Positions 18,633 through 26,310 of a stretch of 64,000 nucleotides of DNA are shown in pieces (position 1 is the first letter of the stretch; each line of letters opens with the position of its first letter). The notes below the pieces were generated by a model. It saw nothing but the letters and a program-made list of their open reading frames with translations, had not been told where the DNA came from and ran no database searches. The stretch is taken from positions 186,001-250,000 of the forward strand of contig NZ_CALPBZ010000005.1 in NCBI RefSeq assembly GCF_943181415.1, given 5' to 3'. The DNA comes from Microbacterium sp. Marseille-Q6648. GTDB lineage: Bacteria; Actinomycetota; Actinomycetes; Actinomycetales; Microbacteriaceae. A program made the translations under genes and the position numbers.

Positions 18633-19684
18633 CAGCCGACATCCGGGACGGTGATGCCACGCGCTGTCGCTGCCTCGACGACTTCGTTCCACAGCTTCTC
18701 CGGCACGGGAACGCCAGCCGCAGAACGTTGTGCGTAGGTCTCCGCACCGCGCTCCCCGGGGACGCGGACCCTGGCGGATCCGGGGGCGAGCGGCAGATCG
18801 TGGATGGTGTCGACGGTGGCATCGACGTTCGCCTGGAACTCCTCGATGGGCCCCAAAGCGGCCGGATCGATGGCGATCAGGGTGGCGTTCTGCCGATGCG
18901 TGCGGCCGCCCTCGACGTGGGCGTGGAAGCCGGTGAGGATCGGGGCGGTCACCAGCACGGAGGTGAGCAACTCGAACATCAGCGAGAGGCCCGAGCCCTT
19001 CGCCCCGCCCACGGGAAGCGGGATCTTGGCCTCGTTCGGGTCGGTCGTCGCCACTCCGTCGGCGGTGACAGCTGCCCCCTCGGGCAGGGGTTTGCCGGCG
19101 CGCTTGAACTGAGCGATCTTGCCGAGCGCGATGACAGCGGTGGCCATGTCGAGCAGAACGGTCGGCTTGGCCCCTGTGCCTGGCACCGCTACGGCAAGAG
19201 GGCTCGTCGCCACCGACGCCCCCGCTGCTCCGTCGTACGCCATATTGGGCATGCCGGCGACCATGCCCAGTCCGACCAGTCCCGCGTCAGCGATCCGGGA
19301 GGTGTAATAGCCGATCGCCCCGGTGTGCACGGTCGTGCGCACCGCGACGAGGGCAATGCCCTGCTCCCGCGCACGATCGATCGCGAGATCCGCGGCACGG
19401 GTGAGGGCAACCGGTCCTGGGGCGCGGTCGGCGTCGACGACGACGACGCCGGGTCGGGTCGAGTCCACCGCGATGGAGGGGGTCGCGTTCGCCTCGCCCG
19501 ATTCGAACAGCTCGAGGTAGCGGGGGACACGGGACAGTCCATGGGAATCCACACCGCGCAGGTTCGCCCACACGAACACAGGCGCGGCGATCGCGGCGTC
19601 AGTTTCGCTCACCCCCGCGGAGACGAATAGGTCACGGATGAGCTTCTCGAGCGCCTCGGGGGCGAGGGTGACGGAGTCGGGCAT
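18632..19684 (-). CDS. Ldh family malate/lactate/ureidoglycolate dehydrogenase-type oxidoreductase
   Basis: This 350-residue protein matches the Ldh_2 (YlbC/ComC/AllD) family: an N-terminal VWANLRGVDSHGLSRVPRY with catalytic His, then AGMPNMAYDGAAGASVATSPLAVAVP and a GAKGSGLSLMFELL nucleotide-site segment. Members reduce or oxidise 2-oxo/2-hydroxy acids or cyclic imines with NAD(P). It lies 67 bases after the ThDP enzyme in the same direction. A role on a 2-hydroxy acid linked to that enzyme is inferred. Confidence 0.9.
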   Translation of the reverse strand: MPDSVTLAPEALEKLIRDLFVSAGVSETDAAIAAPVFVWANLRGVDSHGLSRVPRYLELFESGEANATPSIAVDSTRPGVVVVDADRAPGPVALTRAADLAIDRAREQGIALVAVRTTVHTGAIGYYTSRIADAGLVGLGMVAGMPNMAYDGAAGASVATSPLAVAVPGTGAKPTVLLDMATAVIALGKIAQFKRAGKPLPEGAAVTADGVATTDPNEAKIPLPVGGAKGSGLSLMFELLTSVLVTAPILTGFHAHVEGGRTHRQNATLIAIDPAALGPIEEFQANVDATVDTIHDLPLAPGSARVRVPGERGAETYAQRSAAGVPVPEKLWNEVVEAATARGITVPDVG

Positions 19685-19751
19685 GGCAGGGCCTTTCGGT
19701 GGAAGCGTGGTGCGGGGCGAGCCGGTCGGTGCGATCGGCCCGCCCCGGGTC

Positions 19752-21458
19752 TCAGCGTGTGACGGTGACGTTCACGACGGCGGTCGTGCCCGCCTTCACC
19801 GCGGCTGCGGCGTCGCCGAGGACACGGGCGAGGTCACCGCGATCGTCGACGCTGGCGTGGAACATGTCGAACGGAGCGGCGAAGGCGCTCAGCTCCGGTT
19901 GCGACGACAAGTCGACGCCGAGATGGTTGCCGGTCTGTACCGCTGATCCCTCTGGGTAGAACCGCAAGTGGTTCATTTTCATCGACAGGTACTTCTTGTT
20001 GTTGAAGATCACGATGAGCAGAGGAAGCCCGAAGTCCTTCGCCGCGAGCAGCGATTGCACGACGGGGTTGTACAGGAATGCCCCGTCGCCGATAGTCAGA
20101 ACGACAAGTCCGTCCCGCACCGCGAGTTTCACGCCCAGTGCGACGGCGATGCCCTGGCCGAGGCCGCCTTGCACGTAGAAGTACGAGTCCGGCCTGTCCC
20201 AGCCGACGTGGCGCTGAACCACGCGGCTGTGGGTGATCGTCTCGTCGACGACGACGGCTCGCTCTGCGCGGACGATATCGCGCAGAACCGACGCGAGGGT
20301 GATCGGGTCGATGCCTGCACCGTCGCGGGAGCGCTGCTCGGCGGCATCCGTCTCGCTACGCCATCGCGCGCGGGAACGCTCCACAGCGTCCCTGCGGACC
20401 GCCACCGCACTCTCGTCGCTCAGAGCGAGAGACGCCTCACGCAACTGCTGGAGCGTCTCGGGCAGCGCGCCTTCGAGATAGTGATCGGCGTTGAGCACCT
20501 GGTAGACGATGTGCGGGCGCTGCGGCACCTCGTCGATGACGACGATCGTCGCCCGGGCGGGACGTCGGCTCGGCGGGTAGAACGGCGCGCGGCAGTTCAC
20601 CAAGAGAATCAGGTCGGCGTCGTCGATGTGCGGCTCGAGGTCTGCGCCGAGGTGCGCGGGCGAGTCCTTGCTGATGTTCGCGCAGACCGCCGAGGAGGGT
20701 TCGATCACACCGATGCCCAGGTCCTCGGCGAGTGCGGTGAGCGCTTCGAAGCCTCCGGGTTCACGGCCGCCGGTTTCGGTGATGATGATCGGGTTACGAG
20801 CCTCTGCCAAGAGCCGGGCCACGGTGTCCACGTCGTCGTGAGCGCTGATTCGACGTCCCCGTGCAGCGACGGCCTTGGGACGCACCGGCGGGGTGGTGGG
20901 CTCGAGCAAGATCTCCAGAGGCACGTTCAGGTACACCGGCCCGGTCGGCTGCCGGGCTGCCAGCTCGCCTGCGCGGGTGACCATCGTGTACAGCGTCGAG
21001 ACGCTGCCGACCATGTTCGACCATTTCGTCCACGGCTGCGCGACGTTGTGGGGCCCCCCGACGATCGAAAGATTGCGGTACCACTGCCCGCCGGGGTCCT
21101 GTCCCGCACCGTCGCCGTATGTGGTCGACTCGCTGGATGCGACGACCATGCCGACGCCGGCCAGCAGTGCCCCGTGGATGGCGGTCGATCCCTGAAGAAG
21201 GCCGGGCGCGGCATGCAGCAGCACGGCCTGTACGCGACGGGTGACCAATCCGAAGCCCGTCGCCATTCCGACGGCCACAGTCTCATGGGTGAGGTCGAGG
21301 TAGGCAGGGGTCGGGGTGCCTTTCGCCTGGCGGCGTGCGAGCGCTTCCCACGCAGGCGCCCATTCCGAACCCGGCGACGAGAAGATGTACTCGACGCCGA
21401 GGTCGTCGAGGGCAGCGATCAGCAACTCACCGCCGTCATACGTCCCCGCCACTGTCAC
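19752..21458 (-). CDS. Thiamine diphosphate-dependent enzyme (acetolactate synthase/benzoylformate decarboxylase-like)
   Basis: The 568-residue protein has the three ThDP-enzyme domains. The ylide-activating Glu is in DLTHETVAVG (E59), and the diphosphate motif GDGAFLYNP...IFNN spans about 457-487. The chosen GTG at 21458 overlaps the amidohydrolase stop as GTGA; upstream starts would give a long overlap. The enzyme would decarboxylate or ligate a 2-oxo acid. Its neighbours (amidohydrolase, Ldh-type dehydrogenase, quinone reductase) suggest an unnamed catabolic route. The substrate cannot be read from sequence. Confidence 0.87.
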   Translation of the reverse strand: MTVAGTYDGGELLIAALDDLGVEYIFSSPGSEWAPAWEALARRQAKGTPTPAYLDLTHETVAVGMATGFGLVTRRVQAVLLHAAPGLLQGSTAIHGALLAGVGMVVASSESTTYGDGAGQDPGGQWYRNLSIVGGPHNVAQPWTKWSNMVGSVSTLYTMVTRAGELAARQPTGPVYLNVPLEILLEPTTPPVRPKAVAARGRRISAHDDVDTVARLLAEARNPIIITETGGREPGGFEALTALAEDLGIGVIEPSSAVCANISKDSPAHLGADLEPHIDDADLILLVNCRAPFYPPSRRPARATIVVIDEVPQRPHIVYQVLNADHYLEGALPETLQQLREASLALSDESAVAVRRDAVERSRARWRSETDAAEQRSRDGAGIDPITLASVLRDIVRAERAVVVDETITHSRVVQRHVGWDRPDSYFYVQGGLGQGIAVALGVKLAVRDGLVVLTIGDGAFLYNPVVQSLLAAKDFGLPLLIVIFNNKKYLSMKMNHLRFYPEGSAVQTGNHLGVDLSSQPELSAFAAPFDMFHASVDDRGDLARVLGDAAAAVKAGTTAVVNVTVTR

Positions 21459-22360
21459 CCGTTCTGCGCTGATGCGCCGCTCGTCGCTCCGGCCGGCAGC
21501 GGCTCGGGGATCGGCCAGTTCAAGCATTCGCTGATTCCTCGTCCCATGATCCACTCCAGCTCCTCGGGAGAGAAGCTGTAGTACTTGGTGAATTGCTCGA
21601 TGGTGTCGGTCCACGTCAGCCCGTGGCCGAGCAGGCGGGTGATGTCGGTCCCGAAGAAGCAACGCTCTGGCCCCATGGCGTCTACCATCTGCCGCACGTA
21701 CTTCTCGATGTTCAGGTTCGGGAACGGCTGCGTGGAGTACCCGGGGAGCGCCGACACCTTGACGTAAATGTTTGGGTGGACGTGCAGGTCCGCGGTCTCC
21801 TGCACCCAATAGCCGATGGCGTCGTCGACGCACCGCGCCATGATCCCCATGTGATCGATGATGATCTTCAGGTCGGGGTGCTTCTCGGCGATGGCTCCGA
21901 GCTCGGCCTTCCAGATCGGGGCATGCACCATGGTGGGTATGCCGAGCTTCTCGGCGATCGGCCAGTACCAGTCATTGGTGCCGTCGATCATCCAGTTCCG
22001 GTCTTGCGGCCGGTGGAAGGTCAGGCGCGTGCCCTTGATGTATGGATTGTCCTTGATGAAGTGGAGCAGTTTCTCACCCTCCTCCTGGTCGTTCTGGGGG
22101 ATGCGGGCCATGATCCCGAAGCGGTCAGGATGCTGCTCCGACGCTTCCAGCGCGTAGTCGATGCGGTCTCCCTCCCACGACGGGGGAAGGATGAGGGCAC
22201 GGTTCACCCCCGCCTCGTCCATGAGCGAAATGGCTTCCTCGGCGAGGAAGGCCTCCTCGCGGTGACCGTTAAGGCGGATGCGCTCACGCGCTCCCGGGAC
22301 CCAGGGACGCTCCGGCGTCTCTTCCTTCCAGAGATGGATCTGCGAGTCGACGATGAACAA
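21455..22360 (-). CDS. Amidohydrolase-2 family metal-dependent hydrolase
   Basis: This 301-residue TIM-barrel protein begins with IVDSQIHLW, the strand-1 motif of ACMSD/lactonase-type amidohydrolases. It also has IIDHMG (His on a later strand) and FFGTDITR with the catalytic Asp. It may open a lactone or decarboxylate an aromatic acid. A TTG start at 22360 is preceded by AGGAAG and gives the expected short N-terminus. It heads the operon that continues to 17691. Confidence 0.87.
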   Translation of the reverse strand: MFIVDSQIHLWKEETPERPWVPGARERIRLNGHREEAFLAEEAISLMDEAGVNRALILPPSWEGDRIDYALEASEQHPDRFGIMARIPQNDQEEGEKLLHFIKDNPYIKGTRLTFHRPQDRNWMIDGTNDWYWPIAEKLGIPTMVHAPIWKAELGAIAEKHPDLKIIIDHMGIMARCVDDAIGYWVQETADLHVHPNIYVKVSALPGYSTQPFPNLNIEKYVRQMVDAMGPERCFFGTDITRLLGHGLTWTDTIEQFTKYYSFSPEELEWIMGRGISECLNWPIPEPLPAGATSGASAQNG

Positions 22361-22459
22361 CGGGCTTCCTAACGTTCGAGTGCTGCGTGCCGGTCTGCCT
22401 GGTCGGCGGTGACCTGATCACCGGCTGGCGCCAACGGGCTCCAGTGCAAGCGAACGTAT

Positions 22460-22489
22460 CCCGGCCCCTGGGAGCGATCCAGGGCCGGG
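22460..22489. repeat. GC-rich hairpin in the amidohydrolase/SIP intergenic region
   Basis: Arms CCCGGCCCCTGG and CCAGGGCCGGG pair with a single bulged C around a short loop. It lies between divergently transcribed genes and has no adjacent T tract, so it is not an obvious terminator. Its role is unknown. Confidence 0.6.
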
Positions 22490-22599
22490 CACGCACGTTT
22501 AGGTTTACGGATCGTGCATCCTTCGCCTTGTGAGCAAAGGATCGCGGCGTGCTTTGCTGGGTTCTGGTCGTTTCGACCCCGCGGCTCAGGGAGGATGCC

Positions 22600-23499
22600 A
22601 TGACGGACACGCCGATCGCAGGCCTTGGCGACACCGCAAGGGGCCCCCGGACGGGCCCCGATCCGGCGTCACCGTTCTTCCGCTCCGGCGGCCGAAACCG
22701 CTTTACGGCGCGGCGCGCACGAGTGGTCTCCGTCGAGCAAGTCGCGCCGGTAATGGTCCGTGTCCGTGTCTCCGGGCCGGACTTCGTCGACTTCGTCAGC
22801 GACGGACCCGCCGACCACGTTCGAGTGTTCTTCCCGGATCCGGTCACGGGCGCACTTGTTGCGCCGAGCCCCGTCGGTCCGGGCGAGGACGGCATCTTGC
22901 GCCCGAAGGCCCCGACCCACGCACGCGACTTCACGCCGCTCAGCGTGTCGCGCGTGGGCGACGACATCGTCGTCGATCTCGACTTCTTCCTGCACGCGTC
23001 GCCCGGTCCGGCCGCACAGTGGGCGGCCCGCGCTCGTATGGGGGATGAGATCGTGGTCGTGGGGCCTCGTGGATCGAAAGCGGCCCCGCAAGGCGCAGCG
23101 CGCGCGATCCTCGTCGGCGACGAGACGGCACTACCCTCCATCACCCGCTGGCTCTCCGAGCTTCCCTTTTCGACCGCGGTCAACGTCGTGGCCTCGGTGG
23201 AGGATAACGGCGGTTGGGTCGCGGACTATCTCGCCGAGACCTCCGCGAGGACCGACGCGAACATCCGTCTCCTCCGCTCCTCCTCTAAAGAACTCACCGC
23301 GACCGTCGCGAGTCTGCGTCCGGATGCTTCGACCTTCGTGTTCGCGGCAGGCGAGGCAGCCGCCCTCATCCCCCTTCGCCGGCTGCTGCGGCGCGACCTG
23401 GCGCTGGCGCCGGAGCAAGTCGCGCTCAGCGGCTACTGGAAGAGCGGGACGATCGGATTCGACCATCACTCCCCCGTGGACCCCTCCGATCCGGACTGA
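22600..23499 (+). CDS. Siderophore-interacting protein (SIP/ViuB family FAD ferric reductase)
   Basis: The 299-residue protein has a ferredoxin-reductase-like FAD-binding barrel with RDFTPLSV, then an NADPH-binding half with LVGDETALPSI and the family C-terminal GYWKSG. SIP proteins release iron from ferri-siderophores in the cytoplasm by reduction. AGGGAGG lies just upstream of the ATG at 22600. It is monocistronic. A TTAGGTT half-site of the DtxR/IdeR type lies upstream at 22499-22505, but the second half is poor. Confidence 0.87.
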   Translation: MTDTPIAGLGDTARGPRTGPDPASPFFRSGGRNRFTARRARVVSVEQVAPVMVRVRVSGPDFVDFVSDGPADHVRVFFPDPVTGALVAPSPVGPGEDGILRPKAPTHARDFTPLSVSRVGDDIVVDLDFFLHASPGPAAQWAARARMGDEIVVVGPRGSKAAPQGAARAILVGDETALPSITRWLSELPFSTAVNVVASVEDNGGWVADYLAETSARTDANIRLLRSSSKELTATVASLRPDASTFVFAAGEAAALIPLRRLLRRDLALAPEQVALSGYWKSGTIGFDHHSPVDPSDPD

Positions 23500-23546
23500 A
23501 CGCGTTCGCTATACGAGCGGGATAGCGCGTGGGGACGCTCCGATGC

Positions 23547-23709
23547 CTACCTGCGGGTGAGCGCCGACGGGCTGAGTCCCGCTGGAGCCCTGGAAGCGAG
23601 TTGGAGGACTGCCTCGCGCGCAAACTTGGCCAGCACCCGGCGGAGGGCATCGACGTCCTCATCTGACCAGGTTACGAAGGTTTCCTCGAGCTTCTTCGTG
23701 GTCGCGTCG
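23547..23709 (-). pseudogene. Truncated C-terminal remnant of a MarR-like regulator
   Basis: About 54 codons remain, reading ATTKKLEETFVTWSDEDVD then LRRVLAKFAREAVLQL, which resembles the last dimerisation helix of MarR-family proteins. The upstream part has been replaced at about 23709 by an IS256-family transposase fragment in another frame, so no complete gene is left. The MarR assignment rests on a short segment and is tentative. Confidence 0.5.
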
Positions 23710-24112
23710 AGATGCCGGTGTCGTTGCCCAGCGCCCGGACCAGCTGATCGACTTTGCGAGTGGACACCCCGTCGATCCACGCCTGGCAGATCACCGCGTA
23801 GAGTGCCTTGTCGACCCGGCGGCGGGGGCTGAGCAGCGACGGGAAGAACGACCCCTCGCGCAGCTTCGGGATCTGAAGGTCGACCTCGCCAGCCGGGGTC
23901 GCGAGGGTCTTCGGGCGGGTGCCGTTACGACGCGTGGTCCGCTCTGGGGTGCGCTCGTGCGGCGCCGCGCCGATCTTCACCGTCGCTTCCGCGTTGATCA
24001 GGTCCTGCAGGCCGGCCTGCAGCATCCGTCGGAACACGTCCGAGTGGGCGAGGTCGGGATCGGCGAGGACTTCGCCGATCAGGGTCGTCAGGGCAGACTG
24101 GTGGTGGGTCAT
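23710..24112 (-). pseudogene. IS256-family (mutator) transposase, N-terminal fragment
   Basis: About 134 residues match the N-terminal third of IS256 transposases, including IGAAPHERTPERTTRRNGTR, LQIPKLREGSFFPSLL and GVSTRKVDQLVRALG. The catalytic DDE region is missing. After the GNDTGIS motif the frame runs into unrelated codons and stops. It differs clearly from the neighbouring copy, so the two are different elements rather than a duplication. Confidence 0.85.
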
Positions 24113-24228
24113 CGTGGGATCTCTGCTTTGCTTCTTGCCGGAAACAACTGGTCATCCCACGGTGGCCCTTCATCGTCTACGACGACGAGACCCCCGCGGG
24201 AAGTGACACCACGCTATGGGACTCACCC
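23710..24228 (-). mobile_element. Truncated IS256-family insertion sequence (left copy)
   Basis: This element runs from a terminal repeat beginning GGGTGAGTCCCATAG (minus strand, from 24228) through the first third of the transposase. It stops abruptly at about 23710 inside the regulator remnant. The terminal repeat resembles that of the adjacent copy, with shared GGGTGA, GTCCC and GTGGTGT blocks. Confidence 0.75.
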
Positions 24229-24245
24229 GCGGTGGGTGACGTCCC
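24218..24245. repeat. Head-to-head IS256 terminal repeats
   Basis: GGGAC-TCACCC, five bases, then GGGTGA-C-GTCCC form an interrupted palindrome exactly between the two divergent transposase fragments. Each half extends outward into matching sequence (GTGGTGT and TTCC blocks), as expected for two abutting element ends. Confidence 0.65.
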
Positions 24246-25190
24246 CTGGGGTGGTGTAGTTCCTGGGCTCGAGTGTCACGTCGTTGACGTGGCGAGCCAT
24301 CGTGCGATGGTCAGGTGAGAACCGACTAAAGCTACTCACACAGGAAGACACAAACGCACGATGGCTCTTGACCAGTCTGCCCTCCTCGAGCTCCTCGGGG
24401 AACTGAAACTCACCGATGTCACCGACCGGATCCGGGTCGCGACCGAGACGCTCTACCAGGAGCTGATCGATGCGGAAGCGGCCGCGTTCATCGGTGCTGC
24501 CCCGTTCGAACGCACCCCGGACCGCACCGCGCAGCGCAACGGCACCCGCCCCCGCACTCTCACGACCACAGCGGGCGAGTTGGAGCTGCGGATCCCGAAG
24601 CTGCGCACCGGGTCGTTCTTCCCGTCGCTGCTGGAGCGGCGCCGCCGGGTTGACCAGGCGCTGTTCGCGGTCGTGATGGAGGCGTACGTCCACGGCGTCT
24701 CGACCCGGAAGGTCGACGACCTCGTCAAAGCGCTCGGCGCGGATACCGGCATCTCGAAGTCCGAGGTGTCGCGGATCTGCGCGCACCTGGACGAGGACGT
24801 CGCCGCGTTCCGCGACCGACCGCTCGCGGATCAGTCCTACCCGTACGTGTTCCTCGACGCGACCTACTGCAAAGCCCGCGTCGGCCGCCGCGTGGTCTCG
24901 CAGGCTGTCGTGGTCGCGGTCGGCGTCGCCGCCGACGGGCGGCGGGAGATCCTCGGCTTCGAGGTCGGCGAGACGGAATCGCAGCCGTTCTGGACCACGT
25001 TCCTCCGCTCCCTCAAGGCCCGCGGGCTCGATGGCGTCCAACTGGTCATCTCGGATGCGCACACCGGGCTGATCGCCGCGATCCAGACGGTGTTCTCCGG
25101 CGCCTCGTGGCAGCGTTGCCGGGTCCATTTCATGCGGAACGTGCTCGCCAACGTCCCCAAAGCGGCCGGGGCCGGATCCGCAAACGTCTT
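24234..25190 (+). mobile_element. Truncated IS256-family insertion sequence (right copy)
   Basis: This element starts at the terminal repeat GGGTGACGTCCCCTG and includes the transposase start at 24361. It is cut at about 25190, before the last third of the transposase and the right terminal repeat. The following 130 bases to 25321 are unrelated and hold no recognised gene. Confidence 0.78.
24361..25190 (+). pseudogene. IS256-family transposase, 3'-truncated
   Basis: About 277 residues are recognisable: IGAAPFERTPDRTAQRNGTR, YVFLDATYCKARVG with the first catalytic Asp, LVISDAHTGL with the second Asp, and SWQRCRVHFMRNVLANVPK. Homology ends there. A full transposase is about 400 residues and would supply the catalytic Glu downstream, so this copy should be inactive. 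The frame runs on for some 250 codons of antisense sequence over the aldo/keto reductase gene, which is spurious. Confidence 0.87.
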
Positions 25191-25321
25191 CGTGGTGCGA
25201 GTCCTTCCCGAGTCGAACTTCATCGGCAGACCAGGGTTCGACAACATGGTACATCTACTTCAACAGAATGACACCTGCCATCTCGCGAGGCTCTCAGTGG
25301 ATGGGTCCCGTCCGAGTGGCC

Positions 25322-26284
25322 TCACCAGGCGTACGACTCGGGCGCCTCCCCCGGACCCGGCCAGATATCGTCGAGCTCGGCTACCAGAGCATCGTCGAGA
25401 GACGCCGCCGAGGCGGCAGCGAGCGCGCGAAGCTGCGCCGGCGTCCGCGGCCCGATCATGGCCGCGGCGACCGCCGGACGGCGGAGGAGCCAGGCGAGCG
25501 CGAGCGATGTCATGTCGAGCCCTGCTTCGACGGAAAGCCGTGCGGTCACATCGAGCTGCCCTCGGAATCGCGCTCGCCGCGCCCGGGTGGTGGGCGACAT
25601 GCTGCGCACGCCCCCCGTCGCATCCCCCGCGAACAGCCCGCCGGCGAGAGGGCTCCACGCGAGTATCCCGATTCCGTGGTAGCGCGCAGCAGGCACTACC
25701 TCCTGCTCGATGTCTCGGCGGGACAGGTTGTACACGGACTGCTCGGAGATCAAACCGGGCACGCCGTGCCGCTCCGCCGCGCTCTGCGCGGTGGCCAGAT
25801 GCCAGCCCGCGAAGTTCGAGGAGCCGACATACACGATCTTGCCTTGCTGCCGCAGGATGTCCATGGCCGACCAGATCTCGTCCCACGGCGCATCCCGGTC
25901 GATGTGATGCATCTGGAAGAGATCGATGTAGTCGGTTCTGAGTCGTTTGAGCGAAGCGTCGCACGCCCTACGGATGTTGAGAGCCGAGAGGCCCGAGTGG
26001 TTCGGCCATGCGGCGGTCGGCTCGAACACCTTCGTGGCGAGGACGACCCGCTCCCGCCGGGCGGGTGCGCCGGCCAGCCAGTCGCCGATGATCTCCTCGG
26101 ACGCGTGCGGCCGATCGGCCGTGCCGTACATGTTCGCGGTGTCGACGAGGTTGATGCCGAGCTCCAGCGCCTCGTCCAGCAGCACATGCGACTGTTCGGC
26201 ATCGACAACCGAGCCAAAACTCATCGCGCCGAGCCCCAGCCGCGAGGTCTCCAGGCGACTCCGGCCGAGCATGACGGTATCCAT
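25322..26284 (-). CDS. Aldo/keto reductase
   Basis: The 320-residue protein has the AKR (alpha/beta)8 features: LGLGAMSFG at the N-terminus, NLVDTANMYG with the catalytic Asp and Tyr, VVLATKVF with the Lys, and FQMHHID with the His. Enzymes of this type reduce sugar or aromatic aldehydes with NADPH. It lies 26 bases downstream of the GH59 gene on the same strand and may be the last gene of the galactoside operon. Confidence 0.92.
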   Translation of the reverse strand: MDTVMLGRSRLETSRLGLGAMSFGSVVDAEQSHVLLDEALELGINLVDTANMYGTADRPHASEEIIGDWLAGAPARRERVVLATKVFEPTAAWPNHSGLSALNIRRACDASLKRLRTDYIDLFQMHHIDRDAPWDEIWSAMDILRQQGKIVYVGSSNFAGWHLATAQSAAERHGVPGLISEQSVYNLSRRDIEQEVVPAARYHGIGILAWSPLAGGLFAGDATGGVRSMSPTTRARRARFRGQLDVTARLSVEAGLDMTSLALAWLLRRPAVAAAMIGPRTPAQLRALAAASAASLDDALVAELDDIWPGPGEAPESYAW

Positions 26285-26310
26285 GGCGATGCGTTATCCA
26301 GCACCCGCCG

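Noticed and set aside
21459-21527. ATG at 21527 as the start of the ThDP enzyme
   Set aside because: It would overlap the amidohydrolase gene by 73 bases. The GTG at 21458 gives a standard GTGA junction and the right N-terminus.
19968-21581. A 537-codon open frame antisense to the ThDP enzyme
   Set aside because: No recognisable motif, and it fully overlaps a gene with clear ThDP-binding signatures.
24223-25254. A 343-codon minus-strand frame
   Set aside because: Antisense shadow of the IS256 transposase.
25191-25941. Extension of the right IS256 transposase frame by about 250 codons
   Set aside because: Homology stops at about 25190, and the remainder is antisense to the aldo/keto reductase with arginine/alanine-rich noise.
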